From the NCBI GenBank assembly GCA_003266145.1, contig MVJJ01000176.1:1-27789 (forward strand): 27,789 nt of DNA. Reading direction: 5' to 3'. Made by a program: the position numbers and the translations under genes. The stretch comes from Methanosphaera sp. SHI613 (GTDB lineage: Archaea; Methanobacteriota; Methanobacteria; Methanobacteriales; Methanobacteriaceae). The notes beneath the pieces were generated by a model, which saw nothing but the letters and a program-made list of their open reading frames with translations, did no database searches and had not been told where the DNA came from. Below, piece after piece: positions 16,943 through 25,226 of the stretch (the stretch's first letter is position 1; each line of letters begins with the position of its first letter).

Positions 16943-17502
16943 TATAAAACCTCCTTATTAGTATAAATTGGTTATATTTTGAATCATCGAATCATTTTTA
17001 CGATTCGACTTGGTTTAAATTTTAATAGTTCATAGTATATAAATATTTTTTTTAAATAATTATAATTATCATCTTTTTAAGCTATTTGATGCTTAAGAGC
17101 ATCTTTTTAAAGTTTAGAAATTGAAAATAGTTTATTTATTCTTTTTTATATATTTTCTAATTTTATCTTAGTATTTTTTTATTTCTCTCAATTTTTTATC
17201 TTTATCTATTGATTAACTGGGCATATTAAACGGGCAATTATTATTACAGTATTGATATGCTATTTTTGATAATTTTTTAAAATAATATTTAATAATCTGT
17301 GTTATTATCATTATAATATGCCACTTGGTTAAATATTCTGTCTGTGTAAAATGCTTTAAATAATAAATTAATCATGATATGGCTTTTATTTTCACAAAAT
17401 AGTTATTAAAGTAATGTTTTTACTATTTTTTTTGAATTATGAAAAATATATAATTATGGGAAAATATAAAATATATATGATTTAATAAGGGACGTGATTT
17501 TT
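16943..17502. promoter_or_regulatory. Divergent AT-rich control region between the transglutaminase-like gene and the small plus-strand gene
   Basis: No gene is seen in these 560 bases. A minus-strand box A (TTTATATA at 17036-17043) predicts transcription from about 17015 with a leader of about 70 nt. For the plus-strand gene, AT boxes at about 17444-17453 and 17464-17477 precede it. Two stem-loops lie at 16987-17008 and 17088-17103. CATCTTTTTAA occurs twice, at 17070-17080 and 17100-17110. The stretch 17111-17440 is featureless and T-rich. Confidence 0.45.
16987..17008 (-). promoter_or_regulatory. 7-bp stem-loop in the predicted 5' leader of the transglutaminase-like gene
   Basis: TCGAATC (16987-16993) and GATTCGA (17002-17008) are perfect reverse complements around an 8-nt loop. 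They lie just inside the transcript start predicted from the box A at 17036-17043. It could be a protein operator or a stabilising 5' hairpin. The two readings cannot be told apart from sequence alone. Confidence 0.5.
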
Positions 17503-17838
17503 ATGACTGAAGAAAAACTAAGCTATGATGACGTAAAGGAATATGAATCATTATTTACCATGGCACCATCATTCGTACTCAATGCTATGGTAAAAAGAAA
17601 TACTAATTTAGTTAAAAAATTCCAACCTTCAATCGTTAAATACTTAAAAAATCTAACACCCGTTGAAAAAGAGAAACTTAACCATGTGTTAAATGCAGAC
17701 ACCGAAAGCCTTCAGAAACTGATGTTTGTATCATATAAAAAAACGGGTAAAAAACAGTACTATATATTGGCTAACCCTGAAAACAGGGAATTTGTAAGAA
17801 TGAATCTGGATGAACTTAAACAGTTGGTTGAATTTTAA
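17503..17838 (+). CDS. Small conserved-looking protein of unknown function
   Basis: The product is 111 residues, soluble, highly charged and mostly helical by composition. I do not recognise a domain. It opens MTEEKLSYDD, has a middle part rich in Lys and Leu (for example LVKKFQPSIVKYLKNLTP), and ends in ENREFVRMNLDELKQLVEF. The start is ATG at 17503 because GTGAT lies 4 nt before it as part of a Shine-Dalgarno; an in-frame GTG at 17494 overlaps that signal. Codon use and the balanced charge suggest a real gene. It stands alone between a divergent and a convergent neighbour, so context gives no function. Confidence 0.75.
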   Translation: MTEEKLSYDDVKEYESLFTMAPSFVLNAMVKRNTNLVKKFQPSIVKYLKNLTPVEKEKLNHVLNADTESLQKLMFVSYKKTGKKQYYILANPENREFVRMNLDELKQLVEF

Positions 17839-17843
17839 TAATC

Positions 17844-17866
17844 CAATTACATTTCTTAAGTAATTG
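17844..17866. repeat. Inverted repeat CAATTAC-N9-GTAATTG between convergent genes
   Basis: CAATTAC at 17844-17850 pairs with GTAATTG at 17860-17866. It sits 5 nt after the stop of the small plus-strand gene and before A-rich runs (T-runs on the minus strand) that may end transcription of the PRC-barrel gene. No T-run follows it directly, so its role as a terminator is uncertain. Confidence 0.4.
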
Positions 17867-17929
17867 AGGCAATACTGTATATAAAGATTTAAAAAAATAA
17901 CACGATAAAAAAAGATAAAAATAAGGAGT

Positions 17930-18487
17930 TTAGTTAATATTTATATCCACTTTTTCTTCTTCAGAAGCATCTTCTGATTTTTCTTCAGCTTTTTCCCCAG
18001 TTTCAAAGTCTAATGTTTTATTGATTAATATGTAGTCACCGAAACCGGTTATCTCATTTTGTTCAATTTTTGCTTCTTCAGTTTTTGTGAATGATGATGC
18101 TTTTGAAACGTTTATAGCAATAATTTCCTGTTTTTCTATGTCTATGTCTATACTGGATACTTTTCCACTGTCATTACCGTTGCAGTCCAATACTTTCTTA
18201 CCAATGATTTCACTGCTTTTGACATTGTATTTTTCACTTTTAGGCATTTTATCCAATGAAGCTTCCATTAGTTCTTCCTTAGGTATAGCTATTTGTAGAT
18301 AGTCACCTATTGCCATGATATCTTCCGGTTTGATGTCATGGTATTTTTTGCTAATTGGGTTACCTGTTGAACCGTAGATACCTGTTAATTTGAATGTTTT
18401 TGTATCAAAGGTCATTTCAGCGATTTTTCCTACTTCTTTAACGTTTTTGTCTATGATTTTTTTTCCGACTATTTCATTTGTTTTCAT
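17930..18487 (-). CDS. Double PRC-barrel domain protein
   Basis: The product is 185 residues with two PRC-barrel domains. The first (about 4-75) starts NEIVGKKIIDKNVKEVGKI. The second (about 91-158) starts SSEIIGKKVLDCNGNDSGKV. Each contains the small beta-barrel pattern of a Gly-Lys turn followed by a D-hydrophobic-D strand. A Glu/Lys/Ser-rich acidic tail follows (about 163-185). GAGG lies 8 nt before the ATG. PRC-barrels serve as binding modules in RNA maturation (RimM), in photosynthetic reaction centre subunit H, and in some archaeal cell-division proteins. Which applies here is unknown. It lies 120 nt downstream of pyrE on the same strand. Confidence 0.88.
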   Translation of the reverse strand: MKTNEIVGKKIIDKNVKEVGKIAEMTFDTKTFKLTGIYGSTGNPISKKYHDIKPEDIMAIGDYLQIAIPKEELMEASLDKMPKSEKYNVKSSEIIGKKVLDCNGNDSGKVSSIDIDIEKQEIIAINVSKASSFTKTEEAKIEQNEITGFGDYILINKTLDFETGEKAEEKSEDASEEEKVDININ

Positions 18488-18607
18488 GTTCTTAACCTCT
18501 TATACTTATTTTTATATTATAATTATACTTATTAGTTTTTGTTAGAAAAATAATTTTTTTAAACATAAACATAATCAAAATATTACATATATTAATATGG
18601 TTTTTTC

Positions 18608-19141
18608 TTATAAATATTGTTTAAATTCACTGATTGTAAGTAAAGGTTCAAATATGATTCCTCTTTCTTCGAATGTATCTTTAGCCCCTTCTTCACGGTC
18701 TACTATAACAAATGCTTTGATGATGTTTCCGCCATTATCCTCTATGACGTTTATTGCCTTGATTAATGAGCCCCCTGTGGTTGTAACATCCTCTACTATA
18801 ATCACATTGTCGTTTTCATTTAATTGTCCTTCGATTTGTTTTGAAGTACCGTATGATTTCTTTTCTTTTCTAATCATAAGCATAGGCTTTTTAGATATTA
18901 AAGACGTTGCAGTAGCTATCGGAACTGCTCCCAGTGCAGGTCCTGCTATCTTATCAATGTCATCATCTATCTTTTCGGTTATTAAGTGTGCTACACATTC
19001 CAATATCTCAGGTTCTGTAATTGCCTTTTTCATATCCACATAGTAATCACTTTTTTTACCTGATGATAATGTGAAATCTCCGAATTTAATAACGTCATTT
19101 TCTTTAAGCAATTCAATTAATCTACTTTTATAGTCAGTCAT
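18608..19141 (-). CDS. pyrE: Orotate phosphoribosyltransferase
   Basis: The enzyme joins orotate and PRPP to form orotidine 5'-monophosphate in pyrimidine synthesis. The product is 177 residues. The PRPP-binding motif VEDVTTTGG is at 116-124, and a substrate loop RKEKKSYGTSKQIEG is at 91-105. The N-terminal FGDFTLSSGKKSDYYVD (20-36) is the usual orotate-site segment. GGTGT lies 7 nt before the ATG at 19141. It is flanked on the same strand by PRC-barrel genes, 76 nt upstream and 120 nt downstream. Confidence 0.96.
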   Translation of the reverse strand: MTDYKSRLIELLKENDVIKFGDFTLSSGKKSDYYVDMKKAITEPEILECVAHLITEKIDDDIDKIAGPALGAVPIATATSLISKKPMLMIRKEKKSYGTSKQIEGQLNENDNVIIVEDVTTTGGSLIKAINVIEDNGGNIIKAFVIVDREEGAKDTFEERGIIFEPLLTISEFKQYL

Positions 19142-19217
19142 GATAATTACACCTTATTATTATTATATTTTTTTTGTTGATCTGAGTTCATATTCACATG
19201 GTCTTGGATTAAAATGA

Positions 19218-19457
19218 TTAATGTATAATAAAATCTTCAAGAGGATCTTTAACAATAATCTTATCCCCTATCTTTAAAACGTCCTCGAAGGGGATTTGAA
19301 CTTCTTCCTTATCCTTAGTGAATCCACTACTTTTTACTATTATCAATGATTTCAGGCTATTTGATATCGTGTCAAGCTCAATATCACCGACTACGCCCAG
19401 AATATTTGCTTGAGTATCAATCACTTCCTTATTATGAATATCATCTATAATTCTCAT
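19218..19457 (-). CDS. Single PRC-barrel domain protein
   Basis: The product is 79 residues and is one PRC-barrel domain. It opens MRIIDDIHNKEVIDTQANIL, then GVVGDIELD, a strand SLIIVKS, and ends in a KIGDKIIVKDP strand pair. AAGTGAT provides the ribosome binding site. This is the size of the stand-alone PRC proteins found widely in archaea; some of these interact with the FtsZ/SepF division apparatus, but sequence alone does not show that here. It precedes pyrE by 76 nt and is divergent from nob1. Confidence 0.85.
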   Translation of the reverse strand: MRIIDDIHNKEVIDTQANILGVVGDIELDTISNSLKSLIIVKSSGFTKDKEEVQIPFEDVLKIGDKIIVKDPLEDFIIH

Positions 19458-19609
19458 TCAAATCACTTCAATTTAATAATATTTATTATTTTTTTCATTA
19501 CTATTATTCTTTTATCTTATTAATGTTTTATAGTAGTTTATCATTATAATAATATATAGATAGAAAAATTTATTATTTATTTCACCATTTTTTCTATGGA
19601 GAGTTATTG
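19458..19609. promoter_or_regulatory. Divergent promoter region between the small PRC gene and nob1
   Basis: The plus strand has a box-A-like TAATATATAGAT at about 19549-19560, giving a nob1 transcript start near 19580. GGAG lies shortly before the ATG. Several T-rich or A-rich boxes serve the minus strand. No further structure is evident. Confidence 0.4.
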
Positions 19610-20119
19610 ATGAAGGTATATAATTTAGATGCATCAGCATTAATAAATGGCTTTTATAAAGAGGACTGTTTGAATATCATGGTCTCATCAGCCGTGAATG
19701 AAATTAAGGATATAAATGCGGAAATACTGTTGAATAATTGTATTAATGACGGAATACTTAAAGTCGAGTATGTCGATAGTGAAGAATACTCCAGATTAAA
19801 TGATGTTCTATTGGAGTCTGGAGACTATATGAGATTATCTCAGACTGACAAGGATGTAATCGCATTGACGTTAAAATATGAATCCATGGGACATGATGTC
19901 ATAACCGTAAGCGATGACTATTCCATCCAAAATGTCCTAAAGTTGTTAAACCTGGAATTCAGGGGTGTTTACACCAAGGGTATCAAGGAAACAATCACAT
20001 GGCAAAAGATATGTAAGGGATGTCGTAAGGAATATCCCGGTGATTCCAAGTTATCCGAGTGTGAAATATGCGGATCACCGATAATCAGAAAACGTCTTAA
20101 CTCTAATAGAAACTATTAG
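19610..20119 (+). CDS. nob1: Archaeal Nob1-like rRNA endonuclease (PIN domain plus zinc ribbon)
   Basis: Nob1 cleaves the 3' end of the 16S rRNA precursor during small-subunit maturation. The product is 169 residues. The PIN domain (1-125) holds the acidic metal-binding residues Asp7, Glu31, Asp80/Asp82 and Asp102/Asp103. A zinc ribbon follows with Cys135, Cys138, Cys151 and Cys154 (CKGC and CEIC). I use ATG at 19610; the preceding codon is an in-frame TTG. The next gene starts 15 nt after the stop, so nob1 heads an operon with the DUF2117 gene and probably mmp2. Confidence 0.9.
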   Translation: MKVYNLDASALINGFYKEDCLNIMVSSAVNEIKDINAEILLNNCINDGILKVEYVDSEEYSRLNDVLLESGDYMRLSQTDKDVIALTLKYESMGHDVITVSDDYSIQNVLKLLNLEFRGVYTKGIKETITWQKICKGCRKEYPGDSKLSECEICGSPIIRKRLNSNRNY

Positions 20120-20134
20120 GAAGTATGATAACAG

Positions 20135-21274
20135 ATGACATTAAATATTGGAGTGATAGTGCATGGTCCAGGTATAATTGACTCAGGCTGTGCAGTAAAG
20201 ATAATAAATATGCTCTCGACTATGGGTAACGTATCATGTAGGCTTGGTGGTACTATGGGCAGAACAGCTGTAATCGATGCCTCACTGGAAAATATCATAG
20301 ACATATCAAAAAAGTTGTTGCCAAGCCAGTCTATTAAGCTGATGGCCCAAGATAATGATATATTGTTTCTGTTGAATTATGGAAAAAGTCAAGTGACTGG
20401 CCATACTTTCGGTTATAAGGTTTACACCAACTCAAATACCAACGCAAAAATGATTCAAATAGAAAGACCCGCAGAAGATGATGGCGTGATAATCTCCTGG
20501 TCCGATAAGATTGATGAAGAATTTCTTGAAGAACTGTCAGAAAGATTGAATCTGCCAGTCATATCATCGGATGTTGCCGAAAAATTAGCAATAGGCGAGT
20601 CATCGATAAATGATGATGAATCAATCATAAAACGTAAGGTTGCAGGTGTATCCCCCGGAGAAAACATCATGATGAATGGAGTTATAATAGGACGTGTCAC
20701 CGGTGATGAATTGATAATAATGGCCGAGGATGATAGGATTATAGCTATGGATGGTGGAATAATCAAGGAACATGGCCTGGAAAAGTTAGGCCAGGTTGAC
20801 CTAAAAAAGGCAATCATAAAAACGGGTTTGCTGAGAAAATCCGAGAACGTCACTCCAAGAATAATAAGACATGATGATGAAGATGATTTGACCGCAGTAT
20901 ACCTTGATCATGCGGCCGAAGATATCTACAAATACAGAAATAACAGTATCATAGTAAGTGTCGGGGATGATACCACACTCCTATCGTCTGACATCCTTTA
21001 CAGATTTGAAAGACCAGTCATAGGTATAACGGACGGTGATCTGGATAAGGTCGTTCAAAAGGCGTTTAAGATGGAAAATTCTCTGATTATACAGGTTGAG
21101 TCCGGTTGGGATGATATTGTGGGAAAAAAGATTTTCGATGATATATTCAACCAACAGCAAATCATGACTATCGATTCGATTGACTCGTTAAAAAATGAAA
21201 TACTGGCGCTTATAAGTCAGTTGGATATTGAATATCATATAGTTGACAATCAGTTGGATAAAAAGTTTAAGTAA
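20135..21274 (+). CDS. DUF2117 family protein of methanogens
   Basis: The product is 379 residues and opens MTLNIGVIVHGPGIIDSGCA, the conserved start I associate with DUF2117. A Gly-rich stretch CRLGGTMGRTAVIDA (about 35-49) follows; a middle domain contains SPGENIMMNGVIIGRVTGDELIIM. A later part has IIVSVGDDTTLLSSDILYRF and VIGITDGDLD, which resembles a nucleotide-binding or Toprim-like fold, but I cannot assign it. No biochemical function is known to me. It lies between nob1 and mmp2 with tight spacing. The start ATG has AGGAAG upstream at a longer spacing of about 11 nt. Confidence 0.8.
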   Translation: MTLNIGVIVHGPGIIDSGCAVKIINMLSTMGNVSCRLGGTMGRTAVIDASLENIIDISKKLLPSQSIKLMAQDNDILFLLNYGKSQVTGHTFGYKVYTNSNTNAKMIQIERPAEDDGVIISWSDKIDEEFLEELSERLNLPVISSDVAEKLAIGESSINDDESIIKRKVAGVSPGENIMMNGVIIGRVTGDELIIMAEDDRIIAMDGGIIKEHGLEKLGQVDLKKAIIKTGLLRKSENVTPRIIRHDDEDDLTAVYLDHAAEDIYKYRNNSIIVSVGDDTTLLSSDILYRFERPVIGITDGDLDKVVQKAFKMENSLIIQVESGWDDIVGKKIFDDIFNQQQIMTIDSIDSLKNEILALISQLDIEYHIVDNQLDKKFK

Positions 21275-21326
21275 TGTAATATAAAAATTATCATAGAATG
21301 TAAAATTTTATTGTGGAGGTATGAAT

Positions 21327-22310
21327 TTGGACTTTGATGCTATAGTTGAATCTATAAAGACATTTAAGGGCGTTACCAGAAAACATTCCATAGCCGATGT
21401 TCGTGAAACGTTAAAGGATGTTTATAACATATCAGGAAATGTTCATCTGGCTTTTGGTGATGACGCCGCTGCCATAGACATAGGGAATAATCAGCTTATG
21501 CTGCTTGCTACCGATGGAATTTGGGGGGCTCTGATGGATGTCAATCCATGGTGGGCAGGTTATTGTTCAGTACTTGTAAATGTAAATGATATTGCGGCTA
21601 TGGGCGGATTGCCTATGGGTATGACAAATGTACTCTCATCCAGTGATGATGAAGTAACCAAACAGATAATGGATGGAATCAAGGAAGGGGTAAAGAAGTT
21701 CGGAGTACCTATGGTAGGCGGGCATACTCATCCTGACACGCCATATAATGCATTGGATGTTGCCATCAGTGGTATAGTTGATAAGGATGCGGTAATTGCC
21801 AGTTGTGGTGCCAAGGTCGATGATGACGTGATAGTGGCCATAGACTTGGATGGGCAGATATATCCAGGTACTGACATTAATTGGGATACGACCAGTGATA
21901 AATCCCCTGAGTATGTTCAAGAACAGATAAGAATAATGAATACCCTTGGTAAAAAGCATCTTGTAAATGCGGCCAAGGATATTAGTAATCCTGGTATCGT
22001 CGGTACCTTAGGAATGCTTCTTGAAGCTTCCGCGATGGGAGCGGATATTTCCATGGAACTGATTCCTAAGCCTGATGATATCGATTGGATTAAATGGTTT
22101 ATGGTATATCCGGGTTCAGCATTCGTATTGACATGTCCTCATGAAAACACGCCAGAGGTTTTAGAATTATTAAACGATGCAAACATAACTGCCAACTGCA
22201 TCGGAAAGGTTAATGATAGCCACAAATTGACCATGTCCTATCAGGATGAAAAAAGATGTGTTTTCGATTTCGACAATGAAATCATAATGGGTTTTTCTGA
22301 AGATAAATAA
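21327..22310 (+). CDS. mmp2: Methanogenesis marker protein 2 (AIR synthase/SelD-ThiL-like fold), TTG start
   Basis: The product is 327 residues and belongs to the PurM/SelD/ThiL/HypE ATP-binding superfamily. Evidence is FGDDAAAID near 45-53, DGIWGALMDVNPWWAGYCSVLVN, DIAAMGGLP, and MVGGHTHPD. It is conserved in methanogens; its substrate is unknown to me. The start is probably TTG at 21327: GGAGG ends 7 nt before it, as in other genes here, whereas the ATG at 21321 is only 1 nt after GGAGG. The protein then begins with the Asp-Phe-Asp that is usual in the family. It ends a run beginning with nob1; a 364-nt spacer separates it from mmp3. Confidence 0.88.
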   Translation: MDFDAIVESIKTFKGVTRKHSIADVRETLKDVYNISGNVHLAFGDDAAAIDIGNNQLMLLATDGIWGALMDVNPWWAGYCSVLVNVNDIAAMGGLPMGMTNVLSSSDDEVTKQIMDGIKEGVKKFGVPMVGGHTHPDTPYNALDVAISGIVDKDAVIASCGAKVDDDVIVAIDLDGQIYPGTDINWDTTSDKSPEYVQEQIRIMNTLGKKHLVNAAKDISNPGIVGTLGMLLEASAMGADISMELIPKPDDIDWIKWFMVYPGSAFVLTCPHENTPEVLELLNDANITANCIGKVNDSHKLTMSYQDEKRCVFDFDNEIIMGFSEDK

Positions 22311-22674
22311 ATCTTTTAGTTATTTCCTATTTTCTTTTTTTAAGCATTGTTGCTTTGTAGTTTCATTGATACAGATTCCTATTTTTTTTCTAATTTTTAT
22401 TTATTCATCAATCAATATACCCAATTACTCAATGTCTTATTTTTCAATATATATTATTCTGATAATCTACTGTTTTTTTGTTCTGATTAAATGAGCCACT
22501 TCTTTCAAGAAATAATTTTTATCCTTGCAGGGTGTCAATATCTATATTCAAATTCTTTTAGAAATTAATTAATAGTATAAAATTCAAAGATTAAATTATA
22601 GGAATTACTTCATAAATTTCTAATAAAATATGATACGGTAGCACTCTACTTATATCATATATTGAGGCGAGAAA
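22311..22674 (+). promoter_or_regulatory. Spacer before mmp3: terminator T-runs and probable mmp3 promoter
   Basis: No gene is visible. T-runs at about 22335-22341 and 22383-22390 can end the nob1-mmp2 transcript. Box-A candidates for mmp3 lie near 22572-22580 (AGTATAAAA) and 22623-22631. GAGG ends 7 nt before the mmp3 ATG. Confidence 0.45.
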
Positions 22675-24207
22675 ATGCAAGTTAAAATCAATGGAGTTGA
22701 AATGGAATTAAAGGCTGGTTCAACCGTTGAAGATGCTATAAAACAGGCTGATGCTCCATACATTAGTGGAAGTGCAATTTCATTAATTGAAGCAAGAGAA
22801 GAGCTTGAAAATCATGTCAACAAGTACAAAATTATCACTACAAAAGGTAGTATCATAATTGAACTTGTCGATGACTTGGATTACATCACTAGCTTTTGGA
22901 AAAATCATTATAAGGAATTCGCATCCACACTCATCAGATGGACAACATCTAATGAAGTGGCTATGGGAGCAATAACCACAGACTTGGAACCATCCCATGA
23001 TGAATTTTTATACAACAGATGGGATGTCATATTAAGTTTATCAGGTTTTTCCAATGAAGCAACCCATATTTTATTTTCAAAATCTAAACATAGGGCTGTC
23101 TATGGAGTACCTGATGAGAACAGGGGAGTATTCGCTACAGTAGTCGGTGGTAAAAGAACAATTTTGAATCTTAAAAATACCGACACTGTACAGGGTATAG
23201 AACCTGTAATCGAAAGAAAAAGTGTTGTTAAAACAGCATCTGTCACTGATTTATCCACAGAACTCAAGGAAGGAAATGAACTGTTTACATACATAGAAGT
23301 GGAGGCTAATCAGGAAGCTCCACGTTCATTTGAACACTTCCTAAAAATCATAGATGATGGAACGATGACAGTGGATTATGAATCAGAAAGTTTCATCGGA
23401 AACTTTGACTTACGTGGACTAGAAAAAGACTCTGAAATAATCGAAAAAAGAAAACGTGGAACTGTCACATTAAGAAATCAAGGATATGGTGTTGGTAGCG
23501 TATACCTCTATAGGGAAAATAGGGTATCATCACCTGCACACAATGTAATTGGTTATATAACAAAGGGTATGCAGTTGTTGGATACGGTTGAAGAAAACGA
23601 TAAGATAACAGTTATCACAAAACCTGAAAAGATATCCACAGTCGCAATGACTCAGGCGGCTGCCGATGAATATCTCTCATCAATAAATATAGAACATACC
23701 CGTGATGGACTGACGGATGATGATGCTATTATCGTAGCACAGGATCCATTATACACGGTAGACGTTACTCATATGGGTAAACTCAGCACATTAGGTGTTC
23801 CTAAGGAAGACTTTGTTGAAATAGAGTTATATGAGGATGAATCTCCAAGTTCAGTATGGTATTTCAGAAAGATTACCGGACTATTGGATGGTGACGTCGG
23901 ACACTTGCGTGTCAACATGGCCATTAAGGAGATGGATCTTGTAATGTTTAAGGCCGTTAATAAGGAAGCTAAGGGTTTAATTCCTGAAAAATTGCCTGAT
24001 GGTATTGTACATGCATGGGATATCTGTGTAAGTAATACTGCATGTAAGCATGTGGGTAATATCGGTATCAGATTTGTGGATAATACTGAATTCGGTCCGA
24101 CCGGTGAATCATTTAACAGTACAAACATTATTGGAAGAGTCATAGCAGGTTGTGAAAACTTCAAAGGATTTAAAGAAGGAGATACCGTTTATGTCAGAGA
24201 AAAATAA
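22675..24207 (+). CDS. mmp3: Methanogenesis marker protein 3
   Basis: The product is 510 residues and is recognised as the marker 3 (UPF0288) family. Residues 1-25 (QVKINGVEMELKAGSTVEDA) look like a beta-grasp ThiS/MoaD-type strand pair. The middle contains RGTVTLRNQGYGVGSVYLYREN, and the C-terminal part CVSNTACKHVGNIGIR then FGPTGESFNSTNIIGRV. From published work as I recall it, Mmp3 co-purifies with McrC, Mmp7, Mmp17 and component A2 in the ATP-dependent complex that reduces the nickel of coenzyme F430 in methyl-coenzyme M reductase. The Cys-bearing C-terminal region is a plausible cluster-binding part. It overlaps mmp6 by 17 nt. Confidence 0.93.
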   Translation: MQVKINGVEMELKAGSTVEDAIKQADAPYISGSAISLIEAREELENHVNKYKIITTKGSIIIELVDDLDYITSFWKNHYKEFASTLIRWTTSNEVAMGAITTDLEPSHDEFLYNRWDVILSLSGFSNEATHILFSKSKHRAVYGVPDENRGVFATVVGGKRTILNLKNTDTVQGIEPVIERKSVVKTASVTDLSTELKEGNELFTYIEVEANQEAPRSFEHFLKIIDDGTMTVDYESESFIGNFDLRGLEKDSEIIEKRKRGTVTLRNQGYGVGSVYLYRENRVSSPAHNVIGYITKGMQLLDTVEENDKITVITKPEKISTVAMTQAAADEYLSSINIEHTRDGLTDDDAIIVAQDPLYTVDVTHMGKLSTLGVPKEDFVEIELYEDESPSSVWYFRKITGLLDGDVGHLRVNMAIKEMDLVMFKAVNKEAKGLIPEKLPDGIVHAWDICVSNTACKHVGNIGIRFVDNTEFGPTGESFNSTNIIGRVIAGCENFKGFKEGDTVYVREK

Positions 24208-24691
24208 TGATATAGATACTGAATTTTGTCATATTCCAATGGGTGATGGAACATATAGGGATTCAGATCAAAAGGATAAGATAACTCGTATGATTATATT
24301 GGGGCCAGGTTGTTCTGTAAGTTCCAAGGAATTATTGAATTTCCTGCACATGCTTGAATTACCAATAAATATTCGTCTAACATGTTATGGTGCGAATCTG
24401 AATGGTTCTCCGGAGCTGGTAATGGAAGCAGTGGAAAAGGCAAGGGAACTTGATCCAAATCATATCTTCATCAAATTCAGGGGATTTCCACCAGGTGATC
24501 CTAGAAGATGCAGGGCTAAACGTGGAGGAGCAAGGGAAGGTTTCCATCAGATAGAAGCCGAATATAAGCTACTTCCCGATGTAAGTGCCGCATTGCAAAA
24601 TCCAAGACATGTTGATTTAAATCCACCCGAAAAAGTATCATTGGAAGAATTTGAGGATATAGTAAATGAATACGACAAAAACAATAAGTGA
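24191..24691 (+). CDS. mmp6: Methanogenesis marker protein 6
   Basis: The product is 166 residues with the marker 6 family pattern. It contains ITRMIILGPGCSVSSKELLNF, a middle CYGANLNGSPELV, and the Arg/Gly-rich FRGFPPGDPRRCRAKRGGAREG stretch. I use ATG at 24191 (AAGGAG about 9 nt upstream) rather than a longer frame beginning in mmp3; it overlaps the mmp3 end by 17 nt, which indicates coupling. Biochemical function is not established to my knowledge. The position between mmp3 and mmp5 supports a role in coenzyme M reductase maturation. Confidence 0.9.
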   Translation: MSEKNNDIDTEFCHIPMGDGTYRDSDQKDKITRMIILGPGCSVSSKELLNFLHMLELPINIRLTCYGANLNGSPELVMEAVEKARELDPNHIFIKFRGFPPGDPRRCRAKRGGAREGFHQIEAEYKLLPDVSAALQNPRHVDLNPPEKVSLEEFEDIVNEYDKNNK

Positions 24692-24767
24692 TAATTAAAT
24701 CAGCAAAATAAATCGCTTAAGATAATTTAAAAATTATAAGGAATTTAATTAAATTAGAGGTTATATT

Positions 24768-25226
24768 ATGAAAGTTGCAATATTTCCACCTAACTCCATG
24801 ATATTGGCGGATATGGTAGTTAGAAGTGGACATGAACCATTAGTTGTTCAAAAACAGATGCAAAAAAAGGTTACAAGTCCTGATTTGGATGCACCTCCTT
24901 TTAACATGACAGAAAACGATCCAATCGATGGATTGAAATATGCCGCAATAGAAGTACCGTCAGGTGTACGTGGACGAATGTCCTTATTCGGTCCAATAAT
25001 CGAAGAAGCAGAAGCTGCAATTATAATGAACGAAGCACCATATGGATTCGGATGTGTAGGATGTGCAAGATCATCGGAATTAACCGTTTTTTCACTTAGA
25101 AGAAAGGATATTCCTGTACTTGAATTAGATTATCCAACATCACGTGATGATACGATAGAAATGGTACATAAGATAAACACATTTTTAGACATGCTAAAGG
25201 ATAAGGGGGATGACGTGGATGATTAA
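24768..25226 (+). CDS. mmp5: Methanogenesis marker protein 5
   Basis: The product is 152 residues and matches marker 5. It opens MKVAIFPPNSMILADMVVR, has VPSGVRGRMSLFGPIIEEAEAA, a Cys pair GFGCVGCARSSEL, and ends in a short acidic tail. The GCVGCAR pair could bind a metal or cluster; this is inference. GAGG lies 7 nt before the ATG. The stop overlaps the start of mmp15 by 8 nt. No enzymatic role is known to me. Confidence 0.9.
   Translation: MKVAIFPPNSMILADMVVRSGHEPLVVQKQMQKKVTSPDLDAPPFNMTENDPIDGLKYAAIEVPSGVRGRMSLFGPIIEEAEAAIIMNEAPYGFGCVGCARSSELTVFSLRRKDIPVLELDYPTSRDDTIEMVHKINTFLDMLKDKGDDVDD

Noticed and set aside
17088..17110. GATGCT-TAAG-AGCATC hairpin followed by T5 as a terminator
   Set aside because: It lies between divergent genes, so no transcript is expected to end there; it may still be chance or an element of the control region.
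18597..19043. 148-residue plus-strand frame
   Set aside because: Antisense to pyrE; no ribosome binding site.
22311..22674. Riboswitch or small RNA before mmp3
   Set aside because: Only T-runs and box-A-like sequences were found; no long stem or conserved motif supports an RNA gene.
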